Positions 54,101 to 63,339 of a DNA stretch of 64,000 nucleotides are shown here, one piece after another; position 1 is the first letter of the stretch; every line of letters begins with the position of its first letter. Both the position numbers and the translations under genes were made by a program. The DNA lies in assembly GCF_963678635.1 (NCBI RefSeq), contig NC_087065.1, forward strand, positions 70,356,630 to 70,420,629. The letters are read 5' to 3'. The notes under the pieces were generated by a model. It made no database searches. It worked only from the letters and a program-made list of their open reading frames with translations, and was not told the origin of the DNA. This DNA is from Symsagittifera roscoffensis (taxonomy: Eukaryota; Xenacoelomorpha; Acoela; Convolutidae).

Positions 54101-54555
54101 AATGCATTATTCACCACAGGTTTGTCCCCCTCTAGTTTTTTAGCCTGCACCAGTAATGTCCGTTTAAAATTAAAAATCAAATTTTTAACAAAAATCATTC
54201 AAAAACATTACAGAATAGTTCAAAAAAATTTCAAAAAATTAAATTTTTAATTAAAATAGCTAATTTGTGACAGAATTTATGTAACAAGTGTATTCGTTGC
54301 ATTGAAAATGCAAAACTATATCAAAATGAAAAGATTAATTCTGTCTGTCTTATTTTTTTGCAATTCCAAAAATTGCTTTTTTTTGTAATGGATATTACTG
54401 GCCTGTACTCTGGAAACATCCTCGTTTTCTAGTCTCTTCTGTCGGCGAGTCGCCTTTGAAGTGGCTAAACTGTTCACTAGTTGAACTTCAGCCTCGAATA
54501 TTTGTCGGTACATTTGCCCATTTTGAATAGGCTTCATACCCACAGTTTCCGACAT
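13..54555 (-). CDS. CCDC180: CCDC180-like coiled-coil protein, 22 exons traced (3' end outside window)
   Basis: Overall gene; exons are listed separately. The protein begins with MSETVG and a YRQIFEAEVQLVNSL stretch, as in CCDC180 N-termini. Exons 5-11 (about residues 200-610) look like the N-terminal DUF4455 region, for example FDSGGLFKVWEA and HLLPADVRKLMEVE. Exons 12-15 (about 612-861) are a charged, low-complexity linker rich in Gly, Ser, Asp and Glu. Exons 16-22 (about 862-1226) are coiled coil that should enter DUF4456. The splice junctions keep one open frame of 1,226 codons. CCDC180 is a poorly characterised protein of ciliated and sperm cells; that role is family knowledge and is not visible here. 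Introns run from a few hundred bases to about 12 kb and are packed with repeats. Identification is from pattern memory, not a search; the exon chain itself is strong. Confidence 0.82.
290..372 (+). repeat. tRNA-derived SINE fragment (family C)
   Basis: Contains a tRNA B-box-like tgttcgaggcccat followed by catgatcctgatcactact. This is shared with 20,575-20,690 (ggttcgaggcccacaacgat, then ccttgctgattacttca), indicating an interspersed family. Confidence 0.4.
652..756 (-). CDS. CCDC180: CCDC180-like exon 21
   Basis: 35 codons, phase 0, EWLVTVFDTFNARAEYLNCL then KVPVTQSQAAGNPSQ. The acceptor is GTTTAAG|GAG and the donor TCACAG|GTATAT. Confidence 0.8.
783..985 (-). mobile_element. hAT-type MITE fragment
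   Basis: Degenerate copy of the element at 59,558-59,998 in the opposite orientation. It starts with a CAGGGCAGATCT end and retains the gagctctcccaaagc and gcaggcaaatttttgaaaaa blocks. Right end lost. Confidence 0.5.
1158..1365 (-). CDS. CCDC180: CCDC180-like exon 20 (3' boundary uncertain)
   Basis: FKHHMADLTFIEKLSRWLTN then TQVKIKTEASESNTQSQTLA to ENLTAIDLQ. The acceptor is GGTTTAAG|GTT. There is no GT at the natural end: the likely boundary CTACAG|GCTAGC would be a GC donor. The alternative AAA|GTAATG at 1,098 keeps phase but adds 20 aromatic-rich residues that look intronic. I prefer the shorter form with moderate certainty. Confidence 0.72.
1882..2058 (-). CDS. CCDC180: CCDC180-like exon 19
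   Basis: VFSEGGNFCVEEIGEYKGQL then DRVSGQIEQTEGVIMADLES to QVCSNFEN. The acceptor is TGTTCCAG|GGT and the donor AACAA|GTCAGC. Two bases carry over into exon 20. Confidence 0.83.
2695..2834 (-). CDS. CCDC180: CCDC180-like exon 18
   Basis: EIQTQLKKEKGLYMDQIRSD, then LRSFRQKMDDTSQMLREANS to FIKGFK. The acceptor is GTTTCCAG|GAG and the donor TTCAA|GTCAGT, leaving two bases. Confidence 0.83.
2866..3060 (+). repeat. tRNA-derived SINE (family B)
   Basis: The head has A-box-like tggcgcatcactagcgatgg and B-box-like gctggttcaaatcgcac, separated by agcaatcatatgattgct. The body runs to agctctggctggttaact. Family relatives are at 3,530-3,625 (plus, truncated) and 26,290-26,465 (minus). Confidence 0.5.
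3148..3530 (+). mobile_element. hAT-type MITE, right end truncated
   Basis: Same order of blocks as the complete element at 59,558-59,998: gcggatttaggg, then ctgccgacccaaagggtcc, ggcgccaatatatactaatt, gggagcgcgcg and caatttggtcgacata. The terminal CCGCCCCTG end is missing. It directly adjoins a SINE B fragment. Confidence 0.65.
3530..3625 (+). repeat. tRNA-derived SINE fragment (family B)
   Basis: atggcgcatcggcagtgacg followed by agtaatgatatgaatgcggg and ttcattatag. A decayed relative of the copy at 2,866. Confidence 0.4.
3771..3958 (-). CDS. CCDC180: CCDC180-like exon 17
   Basis: AELVMHSERVDRHIKGVNQT, then LNDLRKEFVDMSSKHDSFHD to ATKSQKLQ. The acceptor is GTTTTCAG|CCG and the donor CTACAG|GTAGGC. 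Phase joins both neighbours. Confidence 0.84.
3980..4800. other. CCDC180 intron 16, no recognised element
   Basis: AT-rich. A 28-base duplicated phrase (ttattattatttacaaaaaa) occurs twice at about 4,350-4,410, and repeated gaactcaaaatg phrases at 4,740-4,830. No gene seen. Confidence 0.4.
4846..5032 (-). CDS. CCDC180: CCDC180-like exon 16
   Basis: VKREMRHHFLEQLEKWRKES then a Lys/Glu/Leu coiled coil to IDIHNVRA. The acceptor is AACAACAG|GTG and the donor GCCG|GTCAGT, leaving one base. Start of the C-terminal coiled-coil part. Confidence 0.84.
5220..5425 (-). repeat. Degenerate SINE (family A)
   Basis: Starts on the plus strand with acacagaggccaagttgctc and keeps the order of the family A copies at 6,747 and 53,517. 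The tRNA head is barely recognisable. Confidence 0.35.
5590..6095 (+). repeat. Long-inverted-arm repeat, 5'-truncated copy
   Basis: Contains the family's internal cgccatacaaagtacaaag, then ccgcttacgcgttaatagca, caggacaacaatac and the right arm (ccgtcaaaaatggctagtta, cgagcacaaatattcc, cgaaagtcgaagc). The left arm and hairpin are absent. Confidence 0.6.
6747..6945 (-). repeat. tRNA-derived SINE, full-length-like (family A)
   Basis: On the minus strand it begins with a tRNA-like head (TAGCTGAATGGTTAGTGCG as A box; GGTTGTAGATTCCAATCC as B box). It ends in a body whose complement reads acagaggcgaagctgcgctt. It matches 53,517-53,706 throughout. Confidence 0.6.
7170..7700. other. CCDC180 intron 15, no recognised element
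   Basis: AT-rich with long T and A runs (7,195-7,222; 7,339-7,360). Nothing else recognised. Confidence 0.35.
7799..8031 (-). CDS. CCDC180: CCDC180-like exon 15 (acidic linker)
   Basis: About 78 codons, GKGKLGDSGDGIELTEDDIS, then an acidic run with EDSNEDPEDEEADG and CALPRSHFQK. The acceptor is GTTCCAG|GTA and the donor AAAAG|GTTCGT. Phase joins exons 14 and 16. Confidence 0.76.
8186..8275. repeat. Short tandem repeat
   Basis: About three imperfect copies of a unit built on gctcagcaaacaacaacc, 8,205-8,275. Confidence 0.55.
8393..8462 (-). mobile_element. hAT-type MITE end fragment
   Basis: cagaggcggatctaggattt followed by the sub-terminal aaaattcaaaaattttatcg shared with the element at 18,071. 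Only one end remains. Confidence 0.5.
8554..8752 (-). CDS. CCDC180: CCDC180-like exon 14 (linker)
   Basis: 66 codons plus one base, MKALAGVDGANKSTETKEQK through STGVQFFVLSVAGSDGVID to SLEQSNKSK. The acceptor is ACTTTAG|ATG and the donor TAAAG|GTCAGT. Confidence 0.75.
8760..9960. other. CCDC180 intron 13, 3' part, no recognised element
   Basis: AT-rich sequence between exon 14 and the tRNA-like array. Small open frames on both strands overlap and show no splice support or family features. Confidence 0.35.
9965..10040 (+). pseudogene. tRNA-iMet-like unit 1
   Basis: 76 nt with extra bases in the acceptor/D region. Anticodon CAT is present in a disrupted stem (gggacCATatcac) and the T-loop ATCGAAA is kept. 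Degenerate. Confidence 0.7.
10395..10466 (+). tRNA. tRNA-iMet-like unit 2, anticodon GAT, cloverleaf intact
   Basis: 72 nt. The acceptor (AGCAGGA/TCCTGCT), anticodon stem (CTGGG/CCCAG) and T-stem (GGTAG/CTACC) are fully paired. The anticodon loop reads CCGATAA, so the initiator body carries GAT (Ile-type). The T-loop is ATCAAAA, a B-box change that could weaken Pol III transcription. The best-folded unit of the array. Confidence 0.6.
10813..10882 (+). pseudogene. tRNA-iMet-like unit 3
   Basis: 70 nt. The anticodon is lost (cagggtttacccc) and the T-loop is mutated (atcgcac). Confidence 0.65.
11236..11307 (+). pseudogene. tRNA-iMet-like unit 4
   Basis: 72 nt. Anticodon position reads CAG, the D-stem is changed (ggggaagcggaagc) and the T-loop ATCGAAA is kept. 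Confidence 0.65.
11432..11503 (+). pseudogene. tRNA-iMet-like unit 5 (TAT)
   Basis: 72 nt with intact acceptor. The anticodon loop is ggaccTATcaacc with one stem mismatch and the T-loop is changed to aacgaaa. Shares the TAT change with units 6 and 7. Spacing from unit 4 is only 196 bp. Confidence 0.65.
11857..11928 (+). pseudogene. tRNA-iMet-like unit 6 (TAT)
   Basis: 72 nt with intact acceptor, anticodon TAT and T-loop atcgaaa. One mismatch at the base of the anticodon loop. Confidence 0.65.
12273..12344 (+). pseudogene. tRNA-iMet-like unit 7 (TAT)
   Basis: 72 nt, acceptor AGCGGGA/TCCTGCC, anticodon TAT, T-loop mutated to attgaaa. Confidence 0.65.
12656..12728 (+). pseudogene. tRNA-iMet-like unit 8 (AAT)
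   Basis: Anticodon stem intact (CTGGG/CCCAG) with AAT in place of CAT. T-loop atccaaa. Confidence 0.65.
12887..12958 (+). pseudogene. tRNA-iMet-like unit 9 (CAT)
   Basis: Anticodon CAT in a compensated stem CTGAG/CTCAG. T-loop ATCGAAA kept. Position 1 is G and the acceptor 3' side is TCCTGTTT. Confidence 0.65.
13320..13391 (+). pseudogene. tRNA-iMet-like unit 10 (CGT)
   Basis: Anticodon position CGT, T-stem disrupted, acceptor AGTAGGA. Confidence 0.6.
13656..13732 (+). pseudogene. tRNA-iMet-like unit 11
   Basis: A 5-nt duplication in the T-loop (atcgaatcgaaac). Anticodon position CGA. Confidence 0.6.
14100..14171 (+). pseudogene. tRNA-iMet-like unit 12 (CAG)
   Basis: 72 nt, anticodon position CAG, T-loop atcgaaa, acceptor partly mispaired. 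Confidence 0.6.
14471..14522 (+). pseudogene. tRNA-iMet-like unit 13, 5'-truncated (CAT)
   Basis: Only the anticodon and T-arm half remain (gtgaggccCATaacgca, then gatcaaaact, cctgctta). It lies immediately before the satellite interruption. Confidence 0.6.
14830..16262. repeat. ~88-bp satellite inside the tRNA-like array
   Basis: About 15 copies of a unit containing gaatcggttcgcgaaaag, then ttctaagcaagctattcaag and atgaaactttgaaatatttc. In the last third, copies reading aatctgttcgcg tend to alternate with aatcggttcgcg, suggesting a ~176-bp dimer. Confidence 0.8.
16398..16467 (+). pseudogene. tRNA-iMet-like unit 14 (AAT)
   Basis: Anticodon AAT, T-loop ATCGAAA, 3' acceptor decayed (ccttcta). 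Confidence 0.6.
16827..16898 (+). tRNA. tRNA-iMet-like unit 15 (CAT)
   Basis: 72 nt with a perfect CTGGG CCCATAA CCCAG anticodon arm and T-loop ATCGAAA. The acceptor has two mismatches near its base. Among CAT units this is the best preserved, but function is doubtful. Confidence 0.5.
17254..17325 (+). pseudogene. tRNA-iMet-like unit 16 (CAT)
   Basis: Anticodon CAT within a damaged stem (ctgcgccCATccaccag). A- and B-box regions are nearly consensus. Confidence 0.6.
17752..17821 (+). pseudogene. tRNA-iMet-like unit 17 (CAT)
   Basis: Consensus-like, but two bases are missing from the 3' side of the anticodon stem (gggcccataacagagg). Last unit of the array. Confidence 0.65.
18071..18442 (-). 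mobile_element. hAT-type MITE, one end lost
   Basis: Begins with caggggcggatctaggattt, with a local duplication of that end and a G-tract. It then runs through the reverse of the blocks in 59,558-59,998 (gagctctcccaagg; gcgcgcgctcccccct; ggcgccaaagg). The second terminal repeat is missing. Confidence 0.7.
18650..18845 (+). repeat. tRNA-derived SINE-like sequence (family D)
   Basis: A-box-like tagcctagttgtaaggcg and B-box-like gtgcattcgatcccct spaced as in a tRNA, followed by a tRNA-unrelated body ending near gaacgtaaatattgataaaa. Single copy in the window. Confidence 0.45.
19237..19413 (-). CDS. CCDC180: CCDC180-like exon 13 (linker)
   Basis: 59 codons, PVGSAARRVSARGAQPPPSE then GDKTDREDGGADSPVLNMST to TVVVTGN. 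The acceptor is TTTCCAG|CCA. The donor could be AAAT|GTCAGT (used here, phase 0) or four bases later at GTCA|GTAAAC. The first fits the phase of exon 14 and resembles other donors of this gene. The next intron, about 10.5 kb, contains the initiator-tRNA-like array. Confidence 0.7.
19775..19915 (-). CDS. CCDC180: CCDC180-like exon 12 (linker)
   Basis: 47 codons, phase 0, low complexity: KKKPTAGAADAGGNSARPSK, then KDKEGATTDRDKHHGHQ to STKT. A polar, probably disordered linker, noticeably richer in G+C than its introns, which supports it as coding. The donor is AAAACA|GTAAGA. Confidence 0.78.
20269..20514 (-). CDS. CCDC180: CCDC180-like exon 11
   Basis: 82 codons, phase 0, EREATLDMTIDKLRQETSEA through MDILDRIRAGYDEFALQQEK to LLKFFGISRKNPAD. 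A helical segment ending the N-terminal domain. The acceptor is CATTTTAG|GAG and the donor GCTGAT|GTAAGA. Confidence 0.87.
20575..20690 (+). repeat. tRNA-derived SINE fragment (family C)
   Basis: B-box-like gatggttcgaggcccacaac with a tail gattacttcagtttgattc. Relative at 290-372. Confidence 0.4.
21150..21565 (+). repeat. Long-inverted-arm repeat, diverged copy
   Basis: Contains the hairpin remnant (tcagaaggaagccctga), then ttcgccgcttacgtgtc, cgcgcgttaattatcccaaa, gagctcaggataacaat and ccgtcaaaattgcttagttg. Order matches the copies at 5,590 and 63,340. Confidence 0.6.
22080..23720. repeat. ~170-bp tandem satellite in CCDC180 intron 10
   Basis: About nine or ten diverged units marked by cctgagagtaccctgacag, cacccaactacagg, a T-rich stretch, and gtcatatctcgaaaactaca with aggatttgagcagtcat. 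Markers fall near 22,310, 22,480, 22,660, 22,830, 22,980, 23,150, 23,330, 23,490 and 23,660. Confidence 0.8.
23840..24215 (+). repeat. Two copies of a repeat with a (GATA)-like tail
   Basis: Both copies carry gagatag, a short variable stretch, then gcatttaaatata, ending in GATA/TAGA tracts (23,843-23,965 and 24,050-24,215). A reverse-complement relative flanks the large (TATC)n tract at 56,216-56,580. Confidence 0.5.
24248..24421 (-). CDS. CCDC180: CCDC180-like exon 10
   Basis: 58 codons, phase 0, TSLEDQNKNQFEEVKSLFKF then SQGLAHVWDQHEAGLAQQE to NDQINQ. The acceptor is strong (TTGTTTTCAG). The donor AACCAG|GTTCTT is weak but keeps phase with exon 11. Confidence 0.83.
24720..25260 (+). repeat. 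Long-inverted-arm repeat fragments
   Basis: An arm end plus hairpin (tcagggcaacgccctg, then ccgactgccttttaaggtct) is followed by a separate left arm: ttcgactttcgaagaagtgc, tttgtgctcggtgcgg, aattcgacttttaag, ggaattttttctagcatctg. Confidence 0.55.
25672..25838. repeat. Palindromic element with an 18-G tract
   Basis: Inverted arms caattatagcaaactatagc and ggggctataatttgctataa flank about 80 bases. A run of 18 G follows at about 25,821-25,838, 70 bp from the exon 9 donor. Confidence 0.5.
25910..26032 (-). CDS. CCDC180: CCDC180-like exon 9
   Basis: 41 codons in phase 0, KTLIESQVCDKKSAAVVMER then DFLPLVGKQQRVFEQILENM. The acceptor is GTTTTAG|AAG and the donor ATGGAT|GTATGT. A palindromic AT/G-rich element lies about 70 bp past the donor. 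Confidence 0.83.
26105..26240. repeat. Interspersed duplicate (copy 1)
   Basis: gatcaaagaaaacgaaagaac, then gagcgtccttgttggggaat, ccgc and acacagtttggtc. The same order recurs at 27,775-27,905. Confidence 0.5.
26290..26465 (-). repeat. tRNA-derived SINE (family B)
   Basis: On the minus strand: GTGGCATCGTGGTGCTCCGG, then GGTAAAGGTGG, AGCTATCATATGATTGCTG and B-box GGTTCAAATCTCAC. Confidence 0.55.
26750..27500. repeat. AGATCT-rich palindromic cluster
   Basis: Many copies of agatctgaaa, ctgaaattagatctgaaata and their complements, often abutting as inverted pairs, separated by ordinary AT-rich DNA. Confidence 0.55.
27775..27905. repeat. Interspersed duplicate (copy 2)
   Basis: gatcaaagaaaacgaaggag, then gagcgtcctcgttgcggaat, ccgct and acacagtttgattacg. 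Colinear with 26,105-26,240. Confidence 0.5.
28303..28556. mobile_element. Short inverted-repeat element (GGCTCTTTTCC family), diverged
   Basis: Left end gctctttttcggtttcctac and right end gggggaactggaaaagagcc form an imperfect terminal inverted repeat related to 35,595-35,814. Confidence 0.45.
28595..28683 (-). CDS. CCDC180: CCDC180-like exon 8
   Basis: About 30 codons, LAIQEKYMTLLHTEYERVCQ then NCLGELQVHK. The acceptor is CTTTCAG|TGG and the donor CATAAG|GTAAAC. Phases match exons 7 and 9. Confidence 0.82.
29282..31414. repeat. 61-bp minisatellite, 35 copies
   Basis: A contiguous head-to-tail array with a 61-base period: atcatcacgatctatataaa, ggt(a/c)attattttactgg, aattactggaaaagtcaaaa. 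Copies appear identical except at one position (ggtcatt or ggtaatt; copy 1 is ggccatt). It ends sharply at cttatgacgtgc. It lies in CCDC180 intron 7. There are no spacers, so it is not CRISPR. Confidence 0.97.
31563..31645 (-). CDS. CCDC180: CCDC180-like exon 7
   Basis: A short exon encoding KETFIPPKSHKSNVYQWNSA then MGQFSKQLR. It has no in-frame ATG and was found by splice phase. The acceptor is GTTTCAG|GGAG and the donor CTCC|GTGAGT. The 61-bp minisatellite lies in the intron just downstream. Confidence 0.8.
31650..32030. other. CCDC180 intron 6, nothing recognised
   Basis: AT-rich; two ggtaccta/aggtac phrases only. No gene or element. Confidence 0.35.
32035..32318 (-). CDS. CCDC180: CCDC180-like exon 6
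   Basis: About 94 codons, SLNEVLMENEVRLSEFIGLM then ELERSLRENWTDKRNFW to ARKELIVTF. Helical and highly charged. The acceptor is TTTTCAG|TCT and the donor TTTCAA|GTAAGA, leaving two bases carried into exon 7. Confidence 0.87.
32691..32921 (-). CDS. CCDC180: CCDC180-like exon 5
   Basis: 77 codons, phase 0 at both ends. It encodes VLQSFDSGGLFKVWEAVLEI, a KLDWDLKQMEKRRRSL coiled coil, then HLLPADVRKLMEVETQ. This is the segment most reminiscent of the CCDC180 DUF4455 region. The donor is ACACAA|GTCAGT. Confidence 0.88.
33160..33680 (+). repeat. Dispersed/tandem repeat family (ccaagcggtaac type)
   Basis: Starts with acacagaggtgaagctgagc, then accaagcggtaacaaat. It then has about two ~160-bp units marked by gagacaactaggccgacat / gaggccgataagacgat and cacccctcgccctcaaaaca. 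Shared with 56,700-57,420 and 60,705-61,060. Confidence 0.55.
34245..34560 (+). repeat. Long-inverted-arm repeat, diverged copy
   Basis: Hairpin tcagggaaaagccctga followed by atgttccgactatccctta, then aattcgccacgcataaat and tttcgcgttacgctatc. Confidence 0.45.
34700..35590. other. CCDC180 intron 4, nothing recognised
   Basis: AT-rich with several short unsupported open frames. No element ends found. Confidence 0.3.
35595..35814. mobile_element. Short inverted-repeat DNA element with 8-bp TSD
   Basis: 220 bp, ends ggctcttttccagtttcctc and gggagaaagtggaaaagagcc (inverted). Flanked by a perfect 8-bp duplication, gagatagc, at 35,587-35,594 and 35,815-35,822. Non-coding. The 8-bp duplication and GG termini fit a MITE mobilised by a Merlin-, P- or hAT-type transposase; the superfamily is not settled. 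Confidence 0.8.
35875..36067. mobile_element. Second GGCTCTTTTCC-family element beside exon 4
   Basis: Inverted ends ggctctttctcctttccccc and ggggggaggaaaaagagcc. The flanks cgaaatta and caagatta resemble a decayed 8-bp duplication. Its right end is nine bases from the exon 4 edge, so one TSD copy overlaps the splice donor region. Confidence 0.65.
36077..36181 (-). CDS. CCDC180: CCDC180-like exon 4
   Basis: 35 codons in phase 0: EIDGEMQKRSQETSDFLERQ, then DEIDRIMTSIDDQE. The acceptor is CTCTAG|GAG-type (TAG) and the donor CAGGAG|GTAATC. A short inverted-repeat element ends only nine bases past this exon edge (35,875-36,067). Confidence 0.82.
36412..36426. repeat. Target-site duplication, 5' copy
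   Basis: acttatttgtcgaga, identical to 41,918-41,932 at the other end of the retrotransposon. Confidence 0.85.
36433..36911 (+). pseudogene. Retrotransposon N-terminal region, broken frames
   Basis: A 40-codon frame (36,433-36,555, MTLSKQDHYPVVPI) ends in a TGA overlapping the ATG of a second frame (36,552-36,911, with QTVFSPGGNIGRKCVDLL and LLVFSRLILQRDPMIKTTRD). The second continues into the RT in another frame across an A-run near 36,857. The 5' end may be truncated. Confidence 0.6.
36827..38377 (+). pseudogene. Reverse transcriptase domain of the retrotransposon
   Basis: A 516-codon frame. Fingers: HGGAGPSGTDLEHWKDAFLR and VRPIGISECLRRIMCKCMAE. Motif A: GLLLMDASNAFNALNRETAL, with the catalytic Asp. 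Motif B: EGTTQGDPPTMLFYGVSL. Motif C: WYADDLGALG, carrying the catalytic YADD. Motif D: GPKYGYYPEPSKSYLVV. Motif E: RYLGGFIGSDEGK. All catalytic residues are present. The frame ends because the downstream part is in another frame, shifted in the GGGGG tract at 38,316-38,320. Confidence 0.88.
38271..39301 (+). pseudogene. Retrotransposon C-terminal region, tandem copy 1
   Basis: In the frame shifted from the RT: RGGLGVRNPIEGAELAFST, a charged helical linker, a zinc finger CDGCQQDFDLQHALSC (C-x2-C-x7-H-x3-C), then LRHNEIRDAVGDLASLLW, a KEPDV stretch, PALIADLSARGVWD and FDIRV. This resembles the R-H/PD/E-type restriction-like endonuclease. A missing G near 39,049 (aaaacac versus aaaagcac in copies 2 and 3) shifts the last 82 residues (39,053-39,301) to another frame. 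Only this copy keeps the 20 bases around KEPDV. Confidence 0.75.
39473..39509 (-). pseudogene. Duplicated 3' end of CCDC180 exon 3 (copy 1)
   Basis: 37 bases identical to the exon 3 end with its donor GTCAGC, embedded in about 158 bases of host DNA copied from 41,920-42,078. No acceptor or upstream exon part is present. Confidence 0.85.
39509..40502 (+). pseudogene. Retrotransposon C-terminal region, tandem copy 2
   Basis: Repeats copy 1 from the GTTTTGTATTCAC point. It has a 20-base deletion at about 40,054 that removes the KEPDV segment and ends the frame after 201 codons. The last 105 codons (MNVPKTAEIEKKNKYGPACE to EDGYTIGMAF) stay open at 40,185-40,502. Confidence 0.75.
40674..40710 (-). 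pseudogene. Duplicated 3' end of CCDC180 exon 3 (copy 2)
   Basis: Second copy of the exon 3 end plus donor, same junction as at 39,509. Confidence 0.85.
40710..41703 (+). pseudogene. Retrotransposon C-terminal region, tandem copy 3
   Basis: Shares the 20-base deletion and the open 105-codon end (41,386-41,703) with copy 2. It alone is followed by the longer 3' region (41,736-41,917) with terminal A-run and TSD. Confidence 0.75.
41918..41932. repeat. Target-site duplication, 3' copy
   Basis: acttatttgtcgaga following the A-run. Thirteen of these bases also occur at the host junctions inside copies 1 (39,351) and 2 (40,552). Confidence 0.85.
42042..42267 (-). CDS. CCDC180: CCDC180-like exon 3
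   Basis: Residues about 91-166, YKSVAQQKRVKGHMMYKDED through DPNSAGRARTLVLVNKLTEG to MEQEVSLLGK. The acceptor is TTGTCAG|G and the donor GGAAAG|GTCAGC, phase 0. The last 37 bases with the donor occur twice more, at 39,473-39,509 and 40,674-40,710, inside the tandemly copied retrotransposon segment. Confidence 0.85.
42353..42538. mobile_element. GGCTCTTTTCC-family inverted-repeat element
   Basis: Ends ggctcttttccactttcccc and gaatggaaaagagcc, about 186 bp, in CCDC180 intron 2. No clear TSD. Confidence 0.55.
42610..42745. mobile_element. GGCTCTTTTCC-family element, truncated
   Basis: Matches the right two thirds of 35,595-35,814 almost base for base (gacaattatgaacagatttg; tttagccgtaataacacgta; ggaaaagagcc). 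Left end missing. Confidence 0.6.
43051..43950 (+). CDS. Nested intronless single-pass membrane protein, unknown family
   Basis: A 299-residue open frame on the plus strand inside CCDC180 intron 2. ATG 43,051 is preferred over an upstream GTG because it is followed at once by a signal peptide (MVIKKLLISILLLPFLPSAL). Residues 22-134 are extracellular: acidic, with NxS/T sites near 37, 59, 65, 94, 111 and 122, and seven cysteines (78, 84, 100, 101, 119, 120, 134) in a C-C-CC-CC-C pattern. A transmembrane helix runs about 135-157 (MTIAILAMSLASCLIVIGFV). The 140-residue tail is acidic and helical. The CC..CC pair just before the membrane is faintly Shisa-like, but I cannot assign a family. No splice sites are needed. 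It could be a young retrogene or an unspliced lineage-specific gene. Confidence 0.75.
   Translation: MVIKKLLISILLLPFLPSALGESSTPDFSKELPAESNLTDDRSVFDYDYNSDRTISVENTSTSENSTEKSKKLPHGKCFKESDCLGIDFQEAFNDSELACCDSNGVENSQNLTTYVGFCCYNGTLLNPSNKRKCMTIAILAMSLASCLIVIGFVLFRLNAKYDPRDEKITAFSHLGFTQDKSPPKRSNMSLPVEKPYVSCPLFEESANETSEDEMTSFGKSINENLENRLAFEMLQEDFEETLKEEEKLMSYDTRYYMREKAKASKLFEDGSFGDAFRPIQKEDDFNDFVGEEDPKLDV
43951..44470. other. Between nested gene and Merlin-like array
   Basis: An ATTAAA near 44,098 could serve the nested gene as a poly(A) signal. Nothing else recognised. Confidence 0.3.
44475..44933 (-). pseudogene. Merlin-like transposase remnant, unit 1
   Basis: Zinc-ribbon segment with RWRCNKRNADIKTRLRYPL, the best kept second half. 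It lacks about 170 bp of helix-turn-helix coding and runs straight to the VEIDESFF-type region. Confidence 0.65.
45281..45883 (-). pseudogene. Merlin-like transposase remnant, unit 2
   Basis: MSLIKMSNIIQDEADAFNF start, CCNNCG, and RWHFNLKKCRHQ, which shows the second zinc-ribbon half, followed by decayed HTH and catalytic parts. Confidence 0.65.
46237..46855 (-). pseudogene. Merlin-like transposase remnant, unit 3
   Basis: Same order; CCNNCRSLVYFYLTEEKDRW indicates loss of the ribbon Gly. Confidence 0.6.
47211..47824 (-). pseudogene. Merlin-like transposase remnant, unit 4
   Basis: CCNNCGSSVHFCFLEEKHRS, then frameshifted HTH and catalytic parts. Confidence 0.6.
48179..48795 (-). pseudogene. 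Merlin-like transposase remnant, unit 5
   Basis: CCNNCGFSVHFYFTEEKDRS and KCRHQ, with the first catalytic region readable at about 48,370-48,440. Confidence 0.6.
49151..49769 (-). pseudogene. Merlin-like transposase remnant, unit 6
   Basis: CCNNCRYSVYFYLTEEKDRW; otherwise as unit 3. Confidence 0.6.
50072..50690 (-). pseudogene. Merlin-like transposase remnant, unit 7
   Basis: Strongly decayed: LTGNGLLHTDRCCIKYES shows loss of the zinc cysteines. Confidence 0.5.
51036..51660 (-). pseudogene. Merlin-like transposase remnant, unit 8
   Basis: As unit 7 (LTGNGLLHTDRCCVKFES). Outermost copy. Confidence 0.5.
51910..53350. other. CCDC180 intron 2, 5' part, nothing recognised
   Basis: AT-rich; one ttgtgctacttgcacagcag phrase resembles reversed copies at 6,560 and 7,130. 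No gene. Confidence 0.3.
53355..53512 (+). repeat. Long-inverted-arm repeat, hairpin-bearing copy
   Basis: A perfect hairpin TCAGGGC-gaa-GCCCTGA at 53,385-53,401, followed by ccgactgccttttaaggtct and acgctatataaagtacaaag. Cut off by the SINE at 53,517. Confidence 0.65.
53517..53706 (-). repeat. tRNA-derived SINE, full-length-like (family A)
   Basis: Minus-strand head GGCTGAGTGGTTAGTGTGTG with a CAT-like loop (GACTCATAATCTC), a long variable arm and B box TACGAGTTCGAGATG, then a body matching 6,747-6,945. The head looks like a class II (long variable arm) tRNA. Confidence 0.6.
54020..54144 (-). CDS. CCDC180: CCDC180-like exon 2
   Basis: Residues about 50-90, AKKLEGDKPVVNNALVGMD through TWATSMPNDW to NPVLK. 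The acceptor is TGCAG|GCT and the donor AAAAG|GTCATT. It ends with two bases of an Arg codon completed by exon 3. The intron that follows is about 11.8 kb and contains the nested plus-strand gene and the Merlin-like array. Confidence 0.8.
54409..54555 (-). CDS. CCDC180: CCDC180-like exon 1 (start codon)
   Basis: Coding exon of 49 codons starting at ATG 54,555. It encodes MSETVGMKPIQNG, then YRQIFEAEVQLVNSL and a basic stretch. I chose the donor AGA|GTACAG because it joins exon 2 in phase 0 to give SR-AKKLEG. This is the first in-frame ATG, and the upstream sequence is T-rich on the plus strand. Confidence 0.82.
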
Positions 54556-54755
54556 TTTTGAACTTCTATTTTTCTGTTTTTTTTCTCCTTAATTAGATCG
54601 AAGAATCAATTTATACTAAAGGTGTGGAAAAAATAGAATGGATAGAAAACTACATTGATGCTGATTGCGCACACGATCACATATCTGACCTGAAATATGA
54701 AATATTAAATTTGAATTTAGTTTATAAATTATAACTTTGAACACTGTTGTGAGGT

Positions 54756-54836
54756 TTTATTCGCAAAAACAATTCTTTTTAAATTTAAATTTACAAGATT
54801 CGTTTTCCGACAATTATAGTCAAGCAATTATTTATT
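54756..54836 (-). other. Candidate poly(A) signals for the RICTOR-like gene
   Basis: Two AATAAA hexamers on the minus strand, at 54,831-54,836 and 54,756-54,761. They lie about 155 and 230 bases past the RICTOR stop and before the CCDC180 start codon. Such motifs are common in AT-rich DNA, so this is only positional support. Confidence 0.4.
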
Positions 54837-54988
54837 ATGTTACATCTAAATTTCGGATTCTGTTAGACTTACAATTAAAAATATATACATGTTTCGCTAT
54901 GTACAGTCTTTACAAAAGTTAAATTTTTAGTTTTGTCGAAAGCGTCAATTAGAGATGACTTTAATGATGATAGAAGACGGATGGTAAG

Positions 54989-63047
<8,059 letters not shown>

Positions 63048-63339
63048 CTGCACCAGGCTGATTTTCAATTCCCAAAAACTTAAATTCCCGAGTAATACAC
63101 AACCAGTCTATTAGTCAGTAGCAGAACTTTTTTGCGATAGTTGCTTGAGTATTTGCTTCAATTTTACGATTAAAATGTCTTGAAAAAGCCTGATAAAAAT
63201 TTAGTGTTGTTCATAGTTTAGTGTCGCATTATGACAATGTTCGCATTATGACAATTTCTAATTTTGTTTGTGTAATGATCTCACTTGAAAACAATTTTTT
63301 GTTCCAAATTTTGAATAAAAAAAGAATTATTGTGCTTGA